Shown: piece by piece, positions 46,591 to 57,829 of the stretch
How positions within the stretch are numbered: position 1 is the first letter of the stretch
How the letters are laid out: every line of letters begins with the position of its first letter
NCBI GenBank assembly: GCA_022495995.1
Contig: JAFEMH010001358.1
Span: forward strand, 372,001 to 436,000
Source of the DNA: Adenophora triphylla var. japonica
Taxonomy: Eukaryota > Streptophyta > Magnoliopsida > Asterales > Campanulaceae
Direction of reading: 5' to 3'
Length of the DNA: 64,000 nt
The notes under the pieces: generated by a model
Seen by the model: the letters and a program-made list of their open reading frames with translations, nothing else
Told to the model about the DNA's origin: nothing
The model's database searches: none
Made by a program: the position numbers and the translations under genes

Positions 46591-46785
46591 GGAATTTCAG
46601 AGCACTTGACGGTATTTAGGAATTCAAACTATTTCTTTCAATGATACACTTTTCTTTCAACCTAATTTTTGAATTTGTACTTAATTTTTTAGTCTAATAT
46701 AATTTCCTTAAATTATGCACTTTCCTTTCAATCTGTGAATTTCGATTCATTTTAGATATTTGATTAAATTTTAATTTCAAATGTC

Positions 46786-48357
46786 AAACAATAATTTTAC
46801 AATCCTGCCCTTAGCTTTATCTAGCTTGCTTTAGCCAATTAAAAAAAAAAAAACAAACAAATATTTTTTATACGATAAACTCAGGAATAGAGAAAAGATT
46901 GGCCACTAAATTCCATTGACGGAGTGAGTATTATCTTGACGGAGTGGACCTATAATTTTAAATTTGAAATTAGAATCATTTACATATTGAATTTCAATTG
47001 AATGATTGTGATTGGTGGATGAGGGAAAGATTGGGCAATGATATTGTGCCACTTGGAGTTTTCTAGAAGCTTGAAAAACTTTTGCTATTATATATAGTAG
47101 ATTTGAGATGTTATTTAGTAGGGAAAATTTTTATAAAAAGTTATATCAAAAAAGTTAATATTTTTTAAAGAAATGAAAGTATATAATAGAAAAAAAGAGG
47201 GACGGACAATAGCATTTACTTTTAAATTTTTTTTTAAATTTTTTTTGAATAAATAAAACTATTTGATATGATATTTTAAATTTAAAATTAGAATCATTTA
47301 CATATTGAATTTAAAATGAATGATTGTGATTGGTGGAGGAGGGAAAGATTGGCCAATGATATTGTGCCACTTGGAGTTTTCTAGGAGCTTGAAAAACTTT
47401 TGCTATTATATATAGTAGATTTGAGATGTTATTTGGTAGGGAAATTTTTTATAAAAAGTTATATCAAAAAAGTTAATATTTTTTTTAAAAAAATGAAAGT
47501 ATATAATGAAAAAAAAAAGAGGGATGGACAATAGCATTTATATTTTTATTTTTTTTAAAAATTTATTTTTGAATAAATAAAATTATTTGATATGATATTT
47601 TAAATTTGAAATTAGAATCATTTACATATTGAATTTCAAATGGATGATTGTGATTGGTGGATGAGGAAAAAGATTGGCCAATTATATTGTGCCACTTGGA
47701 ATTTTCTAGGAGCTTGAAAAACTTTTGCTATTATATATAGTAGATTTGAGATGTTATTTAGTAGGAATTTTTTTTTTTATAAAAAGTTATATAAAAAGTT
47801 AATATTTTAAAAAAAAATGAAATTATAAAATAGAAAAAAAAGAGGGACGGATAATAACATTTACTTTTTTAATTTATTTTTAATAAATAAAACTATTTGA
47901 TATGATGTATTAAATTTGAAATTAGAATCATTTACATATTGAATTTCAAATGGATGATTGTGATTGGTGGATGAGGGAAAGATTGGCCAATGATATTGTG
48001 CCACTTGGAGTTTTTTAGGAGCTTGAAAAACTTTTGCTATTATATATAGTAGATTTGAGATGTTATTTAGTAGGGATATTTTTTATAAAAAGTTATTTAA
48101 AAAAGTTAATATTTTTTAAAGAAATGAGAGTATAAAATAGAAAAAAAGAGGGACGAATAATAACATCTACTTTTTTAATTTATTTTTGAATAAATAAAAC
48201 TATTTGATATGATGTATTAAATTTGAAATTAGAATCATTTACATGTTGAATTTCAAATGGATGATTGTGATTGGTGGATGAGGAAATTGGCCAATGATAT
48301 TGTGCCACTTGGAGTTTTTTAGGAGCTTGAAAAACTTTTGCTATTATATATAGTAGA
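46786..48357 (-). repeat. Five tandem copies of the Helitron 5' terminal region (304-325 bp)
   Basis: Each unit, read on the minus strand, starts TCTACTATATATAATAGCAA, followed by AAGTTTTTCAAGCTCC and CCAAGTGGCACAAT. Unit starts are 47101, 47419, 47744, 48053 and 48357, so spacing is 318, 325, 309 and 304 bp. Units differ by scattered substitutions and A/T-run lengths, so the array is not very recent. Confidence 0.85.
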
Positions 48358-48489
48358 TTTGATATTTGATTTTAGATTATTAGATTAGTTTATTTTATTG
48401 GATTAAATTTAATTTGTTTAAATTGTATTATTCTCTCCATCCTAATTTTATCATGTTGTTTTTATAATATTTAATTTTATATTCATTAT

Positions 48490-48520
48490 GCCCGTCAAGT
48501 ATCGACGGGTTACTGACTAG
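48490..48520 (+). mobile_element. Second Helitron 3' terminus in the opposite orientation
   Basis: CCCGTCAAGTATCGACGGG is followed by TTACTGACTAG and then T. It is a close relative of the terminus at 45920-45950 but reads on the plus strand. The 5' end belonging to it is not evident between 48358 and 48490. Confidence 0.65.
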
Positions 48521-48529
48521 TATTTTTCA

Positions 48530-49010
48530 AAACCAGGATAGATGATGAAGGCCAAACGGGCTACCCGGCCCGGCCCGTCTGATCAAGGGCTAACGGTTAA
48601 ACGGGCTTAGCCCGGCCCGTCCGTGAGTATTAACGGGCTAAAGCCCGGCCCGGCCAGAAATCCAAGGTGAGGCCCACCCGTTTGGCCCGGATCCAAGGAT
48701 CCACGGGTCAAACGAATTTTATTCTTTTTTTTTTTTTAAACAAAAGATGAAATGGGGTTGGGGGGATTTGAACCCTGGTGAGATGGAATAATTGGGAGCT
48801 ACTTACCACTTGGACACAAGGTTATTAGTGATATTTATCCAAATGTTAAATATAAATTATAAAAAAAAAAGGGGGGGGCCAAACGGACAATAGGCAAACG
48901 GGCTTGGCCCGCCCGTCACCAACAAATCCAAATCGGGCCTGTACCGTGTAACTAACGGGCCGGACCACGGGCCAAAAAAAAGCCCACGGACAATTACCCA
49001 TTTTGGCCTT
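48530..49010. repeat. GGGCCGGGC-rich dispersed repeat with tRNA-like internal motif
   Basis: Runs such as CGGGCTTAGCCCGGCCCGTC at 48600-48660 are mirrored at 48880-48980. A minus-strand stretch at about 48760-48828 (TGTGTCCAAGTGGTAAG ... GGGTTCAAATCCCC) looks like Pol III box A and box B. It could be a SINE or tRNA relic. No flanking duplication was found. Confidence 0.4.
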
Positions 49011-49379
49011 CATCAAGGACAGACCAAATTATAATCAGTTCCATAAAAATTTGGAATCAGGACCAGACCAATACTATTTTTTCGGTTCGATTTTTACTGG
49101 CCTGATCCGATTCTACTGGTCCAATTCTACTGATCCGGTCCGATTCCACGAATTTTTTGTACAGCCCTAATTATAATTATCAATTTATCCCTAATTCTCA
49201 TACCCTAAATTGAGAAAATCCTAACATTAAACCTCAATTTACCAAACTCCCTAAATTTAGACCCCAATTTGATATTGTCCCCTAACGTAGGCAAAAGAAT
49301 GATTTTTTCAGTGTCATTAGCGGTAAATTCTATATACAAGGCACCTTACATACAAGGCATCAATAATGCCCAAACTACC

Positions 49380-49600
49380 CTTCGCGTGTCGTGTGCGAAA
49401 GGACGACAGGAAGCCTTTATTTCGTGTACTTTTACACGACATAAACTAATTGTGTAAAATATTAGGTCGTATGAAATTATACGAAATTTAAATTTACTCT
49501 TCCATTAATGTCGTACACAACAACACGATATGATGTCCTAATATCGTGTATATCCATACGACATATCAAAATGAAGGTGTTCTTCGATGATTTGCAACAC
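49380..49600. repeat. Left subterminal palindrome repeats of MULE-3
   Basis: Diverged units such as TCGTGTACTTTTACACGACA and TCGTATGAAATTATACGAAA, then GTCGTACACAACAACACGAT, repeat the CGTGT-N-ACACG pattern. They are more degenerate than those on the right side of the element. Confidence 0.7.
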
Positions 49601-49789
49601 GATGTTAATGATACGCATATGCTATGTTATATTATTGAATTGTGTTGTTAATTGAGCAAAATTTATACACTTATACATGACAAGAAACAAACGTCATATT
49701 GGATCATACAATATCATATAACCTATAACATTTAAGTGATACCACTTTATTTATAATCACCTAACAAATGATTATAAATAAAGTCATAG

Positions 49790-50998
49790 AGATGAAAAAC
49801 ACTTTAAATGCCATTTAGAATGGAGAAAAAAATAAATGAGGTAGCCGTATACCATTTTTCACAAGATCGCGACACATAAAACCCTAAAAACCCTAAATAA
49901 TGGCACATATTTGTAACTCAATTTCCATTTGGAATTGGAGGAAACTCATAGAGATGAAAAACACTTTAAATGTCATTTAGAATGTAGAAAAAAATTAAAA
50001 ATAAATAAATGAGGTAGCCGTATACCATTTTTCACAAGATCGGGACACATAAAACCCTAAAAAACCATAAATAATGGCACATATTTGTAACTCAATTTCC
50101 ATTTGGATTTGGAGGGAACTCATGTAGATGAAAAACACTTTAAATGTCATCTAGAATCTAGAAAAAAATTAAAAAAAAAATAAACGAGGTAGCCGTATAC
50201 CATTTTTCACAAGATCGGGACACATAAAACCCTAAAAACCCTAAATAATGGCACATATTTGTAACTCAATTTCCATTTGGATTTGATGGAAACTCATGTA
50301 GATGAAAAACACTTTAAATGTCATCTAGAATCTAGAAAAAAATAAAAAAAAAATAAACGAGGTAGCCGTATACCATTTTTCACAAGATCGGGACACATAA
50401 AACCCTAAAAATCCTAAATAATGGCACATATTTGTAACTCAATTTCCATTTGGATTTGATGGAAACTCATGTAGATGAAAAACACTTTAAATGTCATCTA
50501 GAATCTAGAAAAAAATTAAAAAAAATAAACGAGGTAGCCATATACCATTTTTTACAAGATCGGGATACATAAAACCCTAAAAACCCTAAATAATGACACA
50601 TACTCCCTCCGTCCCACTATAGTTGACACCCAAGGAGTGGGCACGGGAACTAAGAAGAAACAATAAAATAAAGAAAATATGTGGTAGAAAATGAAGAGAG
50701 AGAATGAGTGGGGTAAATAGTAGTGTTGGTTGAATAAATTGAGTGGTGGAAAATGAAGAGAGAGAATGAGTGGTGGGGTCCATTAATATAAAAATATAAA
50801 AACTTGGTTATTTTTGAAAGGTGTCAAGTGAGGTGGGACGGCCCAAAATGGAAAGAAGTGTCAACTGTAGTGGGACGGAGGGAGTATTTGTAACTCAATT
50901 TCTATTTGGATTTGGAGGAAACTCATGTAGATGAAAAACACTTTAAATGCCATCTAGAATCCAGAAAAAAAATTAAAAAAAAATAAACGAGGTTAATG
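49790..50998. repeat. Tandem array in MULE-3, about 174 bp, homologous to the MULE-2 array
   Basis: Units begin GTAACTCAATTTCC at 49913, 50087, 50261, 50434 and 50890, the last displaced by an inserted MITE; a partial unit starts near 49790. Shared order with the MULE-2 unit: GTAACTC-A-TTCC, GATGAAAAACACTTTAAATG, TCATCTAGAATCTAGAAAAA, CGTATACCATTTTT, GATCGGGACACAT, AAAACCCTAAAAA. Confidence 0.9.
50603..50884. mobile_element. Stowaway-type MITE (282 bp) inserted in the tandem array
   Basis: The ends CTCCCTCCGTCCCACTATAG and CTGTAGTGGGACGGAGGGAG are flanked by TA (50601-50602 and 50885-50886). The neighbouring array units contain the uninterrupted site GCACATATTTGTAAC, so the empty site is visible in the same array. 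Confidence 0.95.
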
Positions 50999-51189
50999 AT
51001 AAGTTGTACATTAGAGGAATATCAACTACTCAAGATCATATATTTGAAATTATCATATTTGTTAATCAAGATTATATGTTTCTTGTTATAATAAGTTGGA
51101 AAACAAACAATGATTACATATAAGATTGAACCAACATCATACAATATCATATAACCTACCACATTTATTTATAATTAATTTTTATTTTA

Positions 51190-51400
51190 TTATATGATGT
51201 GTCGTGTTTAAATACACGACATTTACTAATACATTTCGTATGAACAATACACGAAATAAATCAGGGTGTATCTCGTGTATTGTTCATACGAGATAATTAC
51301 CAGAAACAAAGACTATATCGTGTGTGTATACACGATATGTACCATAGTATCTCGTGTATATACACACGAGATACACCCTGAAGCCCTACATAAAACACGA
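51190..51400. repeat. Palindrome array upstream of the MULE-3 transposase
   Basis: It contains TCTCGTGTATTGTTCATACGAG and TATCGTGTGTGTATACACGATA, then TCTCGTGTATATACACACGAGA. It lies 130-340 bp before the transposase ATG (51527), and so in its promoter or leader. A further group at 51765-51925 sits in the first intron. Confidence 0.8.
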
Positions 51401-51526
51401 TATACACGCAGACAACGGCCCAACAGAGAACTGCCCGTACGCATGCGACACCATTGTCCAAGTCTTAACGCCCATAAATTTATACCCATTATTTTCATTA
51501 ATTCTCAAATCATCTAACACCATAGT

Positions 51527-54500
51527 ATGGATTCTCCACAACATTCTCCAAGTTTTTATGATCATATTGATCTTGAGCTTGTGGAATATATTTTTGAAGA
51601 AGAAGGTTTGCCACCAAATTCTCCACATCAAAATCAAAATCCAAGCAGCAATGAAGTAAGTTTTTAAAGTTATATTTGGTGTTTTGATCAAAATCGCAAT
51701 AAAAATCCAATGTTGAAACGAAATTGTTTTTCAAGATTGGATTTTTAAATACTGATATTACTCTATTTCGTGTGAGATTATACGAGTTTTATGCTGTTTG
51801 TCGTGTTTTTCTACACGAGTTATGGTGTATTACCTCGTATTATGTTACACGAGATAAATGCATTTAAGTCGTGTAAAGTTACACGAAATGTTCAAGGAAC
51901 ATCTCGTATAATGTTACACGAAATGTCATACAGCCTGTTGTTTATTGTGCAATTTTCTAATTGATGGTAATACAATTTGTAGGGACCGGATGTCAGTGAT
52001 CAATTCGATACATCCCTATTATTTTCAAATAGGGATGATCTTGTTAAACACGTACGGGATATCGCGGCCCGTCAAAATATAACCCTTTCTATAGGAGATT
52101 CGAGGAAGACAAGTGGCAAGATCCTAGGCTACGCGAAGATTGTATGCCATTTTGGTGGCAAGTATAGGTCCGGAAAAACTAAAGATGTGAGGTTGACTAG
52201 TACGAAGAAGATTGGGTGCAATTTTGAAATTCGGACCAAAGATAGGGGTGATGGGGTATGGGGTTACGTTGTGAAGCATGGTTCTCATAATCACGACTTT
52301 CCAACGTATCCCGAAGGTCATCCGTTGGGTAAATTGACTAGTTCTAAATATGAGGAGGTGTGTAGCGCAAGTCAGTCTTCGGTGCGTCCAAATAACATTC
52401 TAACAATGTTAAAGAGGAAGGATGAGAAGAACGTGAGTACTCCGAAACACGTCCACAATGCCCTCACAAAATGCAAGTCACAAGAACGACAAGGGAGATC
52501 CTCGCTTCAACAGTTCATAAAAGCACTCGAGGATAAGCAATATACCTTCTTCATGAGGAAAGCTAACGAGAGTGACATGATCGGTGACATATTCTTCTCT
52601 CACCCACGAGCATCGGATATGCTTAACATTTTTCCATATGTAGTACAAGGTAAATTTTTGATTTTTTTGAATCTGTTTTTTGACTCTGTTTTCCACAAGT
52701 CGTATGCATTTTTTTTGAATTGCAATTTTATTCATTTCTAACTTTATTTCTCTATAAATGATACAAGGTGACTGCACTTACAACACCAACTGCTATGGAA
52801 TGGCATTACTTGAGATTATAGGATTTACTTCAACGGGGAAGAATTTCACAATTGCATATGCGTTCCTCCAAAATGAGAAGGCGAGAATTACACGTGGGCA
52901 CTCAAGAATTTGCAAAGTCTTTTTCATACTCCCCACATGCCAACTGTTTTCTTAACTGATCGTGACTTGGCTTTCATTAATGCTGTCCAAATGGTATTTC
53001 CCGAGACCGCACACCATTTGTGTCGAAGGCATATCGAAGTCAATGTTAAAAAGAGAGCGTTGGCTAAAACTGGTAGCAATGAGTTTGCACTATCATTCAT
53101 GAGGAGATTTAATAAAGCAATATCAGCCGCTACTAGCGAAGAGTGGGACACCCGTTGGCAATTGTTTTGCGATCATTACAGATCTTATCCTGATTTATTG
53201 ACCTACCTTTCGCGAGACTTGGATTGCTCCATACTCTACGAATATTTTGTCGATGCACACAGATCAGTTACTGCACTTCGGAACCCACACCACAAACAGG
53301 GATGAGAGTGAGCATAACAGGTTGAAGAAGGCCTTGGGGAGTGCTTCTTCTACTTTTGACACATTATTCAAAAAGGCTCATGAGATTATGGAAATCCAAA
53401 TAACAACAATCAAAGCTACTATGGAGCAATCAAAGAGTAGAATTCCAAATGATATGAATACATGTGATTTGTATCACGACATATTGGGGCGAGTGTCAAA
53501 GGCAGCTTTGGACATCATCAAAGAAGAGCGGAGTCGTTGTGGTGATAATGTCATGGATCCTTCAGGCTGTGGGCGTTACCTGAGGCGAACACATGGACTT
53601 CCATGTAGTCACGAGATTGCATGCAAACAAAACTCTGGGGGCCGGATTGAGTTGTCCTCGATTCATGATTTTTGGAAGAAGTTGGACATTGAAGTAGAAT
53701 CTTTGTCACTGGACCCGATTTTGAAGATGTGTTGAATGAAGCTGCACCTGGACCGGTAAAGAGAAGGTTATTTCAAACGATAAATGAAGGGCTACATCCA
53801 CAAATCGGAGATGCTTCTGAGCCGGATCATATTTCAAAGGCAAATAAACCCCGGACCACCAGTTGTAGAGTACTATCAGATTGGGAGCGTACCGACATAC
53901 ATTTTGGAGTCCCCACTACACCACCCTCCACTAGCAAACAGTCTAGATCTTCATTTATTGCATCAACCCAATCAGGTTTGATGTCGCGGGAGTCACCAAA
54001 TTCGAAATCAGCTTCAAACACTACACCATCTAGCCCTACCACTCCTACATCTCTTCCACCACTAGCTGCTTCAGGTCGTGGGAGAGGTCGAGGTCGAGGT
54101 CGGGGACGGGGACGGGGTCGTGGAAATGGACAAGTCAATGATATACATACTTCTGTGCATAGGATGTTGCTTACCCCTCTCATTGTCCCATTTATTGATG
54201 GCTTCACAGATGTGATGGGTGATGGAAATTGTGGATATAGAGCAGTAGCAGCGCAAATATACGGAACAGAGGAGATGTGGCAAAGAGTGCGCTCAGATTG
54301 TGCCAAGGAGCTGCTTCATCGCCGCGAGCTTTATGAGAGAGTTATGCCTTGGAGAGATATGGACGAGCTCTATAGTCGCATTACTCACTATGGCTCCCCA
54401 TGTTCGGAATATTATTGGTTGATACTCCCAGAGATAGGGCACATCATAGCCACGGTGTATAATGTGGTGTTTGTCTCGTACTCGCAAACCGCTGGCTTCA

Positions 54501-54823
54501 CATGCCTACCAAAGGATCGTACCACAAGAAATGTGACCACCCACGCACACTTGTGTTGGGACATGTGGGAAACCATTTTATATTGGTATGATACTTTAAT
54601 TCGTTATATTTAACTATCTTATAATTTCTAAATTTGTTATATTTGACTATTTTATTACTTTTGCAGCTGCACATGTCCGATAGTGATTATCCGATACCAT
54701 CAGTAGCACTATATTGGGGGGAGCAACGTCATCCAAGCGCAAGTAACCTGATCATGCCATACAGAACTTGGATAGAAACATTCAACCGACTCTCAATTTT
54801 GGCGAATGAAGGAAATAGGCCAT
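51527..54823 (+). pseudogene. MULE transposase fused to an OTU-like cysteine protease domain
   Basis: Exon 1 (51527-51655) starts MDSPQHSPSFYDHIDLELVE. Exon 2 (51983-52649) holds a FAR1/GCM-like zinc domain (IVCHFGGKY ... GCNFEIR ... HGSHNHD). Exon 3 from 52768 starts the DDE core (GDCTYNTNCYGMALLEIIGF, first Asp; VFLTDRDLAFINAV, second Asp; CRRHIEVNVKKRA) and ends with a SWIM-like finger (CGRYLRRTHGLPCSHEI, 53570-53620). A Ser/Pro linker and a GRGRGRGRGRGR tract (54075-54122) lead to an OTU domain with the catalytic DGNCGYRAVAAQIYG (about 54217-54264). A last exon (about 54667-54823) carries SDSDYPIPSVALYW. One-base frame changes at about 52882, 53257 and 53715 and a phase problem at the last splice break the frame. 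The transposase would cut TIRs. The OTU domain, by family, removes ubiquitin-like tags. Its role here is unknown. Confidence 0.85.
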
Positions 54824-54974
54824 AGTTTATGTGTATAGCGTATTGATTATTTTTTGTATGAAGTTTTGGGACGGATATAGTATTTTAAAATTGGATCACT
54901 TGATGTAGTACTTAAATTATAGTTTTGATGTATGGATACATCAGTTTGTTTGTTTCGATTCTGTTTTTTCATTC

Positions 54975-55195
54975 CAGAGACCATCTCGTGTTCTTATACA
55001 CGAGATGGAACATCATAACTCGTATAAATATACACGATGTATTTCATTTATGTCGTATGAACATTACATGAAATACACTAACTACCCAGTAATGTATCTC
55101 GTGTGTGTTCATACGAGATGAAATAAAAAATGTCGTGTGTATATATACGAGATGAGTCAAACCATCTCGTGTATAAGCACACGAGATGGTAGTCT
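54975..55195. repeat. Palindrome array between the convergent MULE-3 genes
   Basis: It contains ATCTCGTGTTCTTATACACGAG, TCGTATAAATATACACGATG, ATCTCGTGTGTGTTCATACG and ATCTCGTGTATAAGCACACGAG. It lies between the 3' ends of the transposase-OTU and PMD genes. It is followed at 55195-55430 by short direct repeats of 'accaaaacgaacatatccgaaatacaaacatt'. Confidence 0.85.
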
Positions 55196-57019
55196 GAGGG
55201 CATCTTATCCTGAAACACAAACTGAAACAAACTGATTCCAATATTTACAAACCAAAATGAACATATCCCAAACATATTCCAAAACATAAACAACCAAAAT
55301 TTACAAATCCAAAACGAACATATCCGAAATATAAACATTTTATCCAAAATTTACAAACCAAAACGAACATATCCGAAATACAAACATTGTATCCAAAATT
55401 TACAAACCAACATAAACAACCAAAATGAACATAATCATGAACCGTCTCCGTATAGATCAATGGCCCGTCTAATCTTATCTTTGACCTCCGCGGATAAACT
55501 GTCATCCGTGAGCAGCGAAAGTAGTATGCCTCGTGCCTCTACAACCCTAGGCGGTGGTGGAACGTTAACTAGGGCATCATGATTCGGATTAGTAATCTGA
55601 ACATGAGTCCTAGCCAGGAACCACTGCATATACGTGGAAGTAACAGGATCAGATGCGCTCACGGACGGCCCCCATCTACGCACTGGATCGAAACTCCCCA
55701 AGCCGTCCTCTAACCAATCCTCCCATACCTCATCACGCGCTTCATAGGACTTCTTGTACCCATTTTGACCTGCTATCAATGAACAATTTTGGCCGCAAGA
55801 TATGGGGTCTCTGGGGAGTTTCTGGTTGGATCCCAAGCGGCGTGTAACACGGTCGGGCATATACGCCTCCGTGATATCACGGAAGCGTATAACCCCACGA
55901 AAGTATGAGGCCGGCAAAAGCGCCTGCAGGGTGGTACCGTAGGGAGTCCAACAAACCTAAAAATGAATTTGTTAGACACCGTCAACAGAAATAATAAATT
56001 ATAACAATTTGTAAATCTTTAAATATAACTAACTCACCCTATCAACCGTCATCGTGTCCAGGGTATACCGGAACTTCAATAGATGGGGCATGTCCCTTCC
56101 GCCGTATCGGTGCATTGCCCATCTACGAGCCCTCGGCTGGCCCTCCGTCCATAACGGGTCAATATCTCTCCGGAAAATCGGAAAGTGCTCGTATATCCAG
56201 GCCTGCAAATGTATGAAATAAATGAGTTAACAATGTTATAACCGTAAATACATGTTGTAATTATTAAATGATTGTTAAATATTACCTCTAAAAGACTCAA
56301 ACAACCACCGATCTGCTTGCATCCGTATCTAGATGCCTTCCCCAACTCCAGGTATAGATATGCCAACGCAGTTGTCCCCCAGGATAGAGCCCCCACTCTG
56401 TCAATATCCACGCACAATGAAAGGTAGTCTGAGGGCATCTTATCCTGAGTCTTGTCCACGAACAGCGTGGAGCCGAGGAGGAACATGATGTACGTAGAAG
56501 CACGCTCATCGTCAGTCATGTCGGAAGGGGACTCAAAGGACCGGCGGAGGCCATCTAAAGAGTAGGTCGTGCCCTTCCGACATGTCTCTGCGTGCCACGA
56601 TACGGGCTACGTCAGGCTCTGGATCCGCCTTCGCAACAGGGCCACCTAAACAGCTGATACCTACAAATTGAAAATGAAATAATTAATAAAATTGATAAAA
56701 TTTATGAAATTGATAAAATTTATGTAATTTATAAAAAATAGACAACAAACTAGAATATACCTAGGATATGAGTGACGTCATGCATAGTGATCGTCATCTC
56801 CCCCCACGGCATGTGGAAGGTATTAGTCTCGGTAGACCACCGTTCCTGGCTTGCCGTTAGGAGCGCCATGCTAAGCCGGCGAATGGTAGCATCATGTAGG
56901 AAATGGAGGCCGGTACCACGAACACGAGCCCACCAAGCTCTATCATCCTCCGGTAAAGAAGCATGCGAGAACACGCGATTCCAAACAAAACATTATAATT
57001 AATACTCCCTCTGTTTCAA

Positions 57020-57245
57020 GAACCAGATGACATTTCGTGTGGAAATACTCGAAATGTTGGTGATAATTTCGTGTATAAATACATGAGAAACCTCACCACA
57101 TATCGTGTATTAGAGCACGAAATGTAAACTGATGAATCAATTTACATTTCGTGTCCTAATATACGAAATGTGGAAAGTATCTCGTGTACTACAACACGAA
57201 ATGGTCTCCAACATTTCGTGTATTGGCACACGAAATGTCAACTGA
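57020..57245. repeat. Palindrome array in the second intron of the MULE-3 PMD gene
   Basis: Units include CATTTCGTGTGGAAATACTC, ATATCGTGTATTAGAGCACGAA, CATTTCGTGTCCTAATATACG and CATTTCGTGTATTGGCACACG. Here TTTCGTGT replaces TCTCGTGT. The whole block is nearly repeated at 57830-58095. Confidence 0.82.
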
Positions 57246-57829
57246 TTCTTGAAATGTTTTGCAAATGGCTATTTAATAAACAAATCATATACTTACTTAT
57301 CTAGAATCTGTTGCCTCGTTTGGCGCTTCAACACCGGCTCACAAGTAGCGTTCTCCCATATCTTACGGGCTCGATGATGACCAAACCCGTACAACAAATC
57401 AACCTCCTCCGGGCCTCCACCGGGGTTACTCTTAAGCTGCCACTCGTCATCCTTAGCCCCTTTCCCCTTTCTTGCCCGTGCCTCCCGCCTTTTGCGAGGC
57501 CTCACAGATACACTCTCCTCCACCTCCTCCTCCTCCTCCTCATCCTCCTCCTCATCATCATCATCATCACTAGATAACTGTGCCTCACGCACAGATGCAC
57601 CTCGGGAACGAGTGCGAGAAGATGAATCCTCACTAGAATATGTACCCTCACTATCCGTCTCTTCATCCACAGGCTGCTCAATCACGACATTCTTGTCGTG
57701 AATCTTTTTGCTTCGTTTATCTGCCTTAGCTGCAGCTGCCTCCTCAGCCTTCCTCTTTCTATTAGAGGCCGTTGCAGGTTTACGTCCCTACAAAAAATTA
57801 AATAAGAGACAATTAATTTTCAAGAACCA

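Larger units (their letters stand above)
45920..48357 (-). mobile_element. Helitron with helicase remnant and multiplied 5' ends
   Basis: The minus-strand 3' end (45920-45950) has a strong hairpin CCCGTCGGGAACCGACGGG followed by TTACTCACTAG and then T, the textbook Helitron terminus. The 5' terminus TCTACTATATATAATAGCAA occurs five times in tandem on the minus strand, at 48357, 48053, 47744, 47419 and 47101. A fragment of the Helitron helicase lies just inside the 3' end. The element is a deleted autonomous copy. Confidence 0.8.
45240..49164. mobile_element. Composite repeat with hAT-like ends enclosing Helitron insertions
   Basis: The left end TAGGGGTGTTCACGG and the right end TGTACAGCCCTA are short inverted copies. 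Flanking octamers GTTATAGT and ATTATAAT match at 6 of 8 positions, as expected for an old hAT-type duplication. Both inner sides carry runs of 'ggaccagacca' and 'cggttcg'. No transposase is seen. The Helitron at 45920-48357 lies inside. The call is weak because the TIR is only about 12 bp. Confidence 0.35.

Noticed and set aside
48753..48830. Possible tRNA gene with box A and box B
   Set aside because: Spacing and flanks do not give a cloverleaf. It is more likely a tRNA-derived repeat or relic.
57003..57245. CTCCCTCTGTTTCAAG as another Stowaway MITE start
   Set aside because: No matching inverted end is found. The segment is a palindrome block of MULE-3 that begins by chance with a similar phrase.
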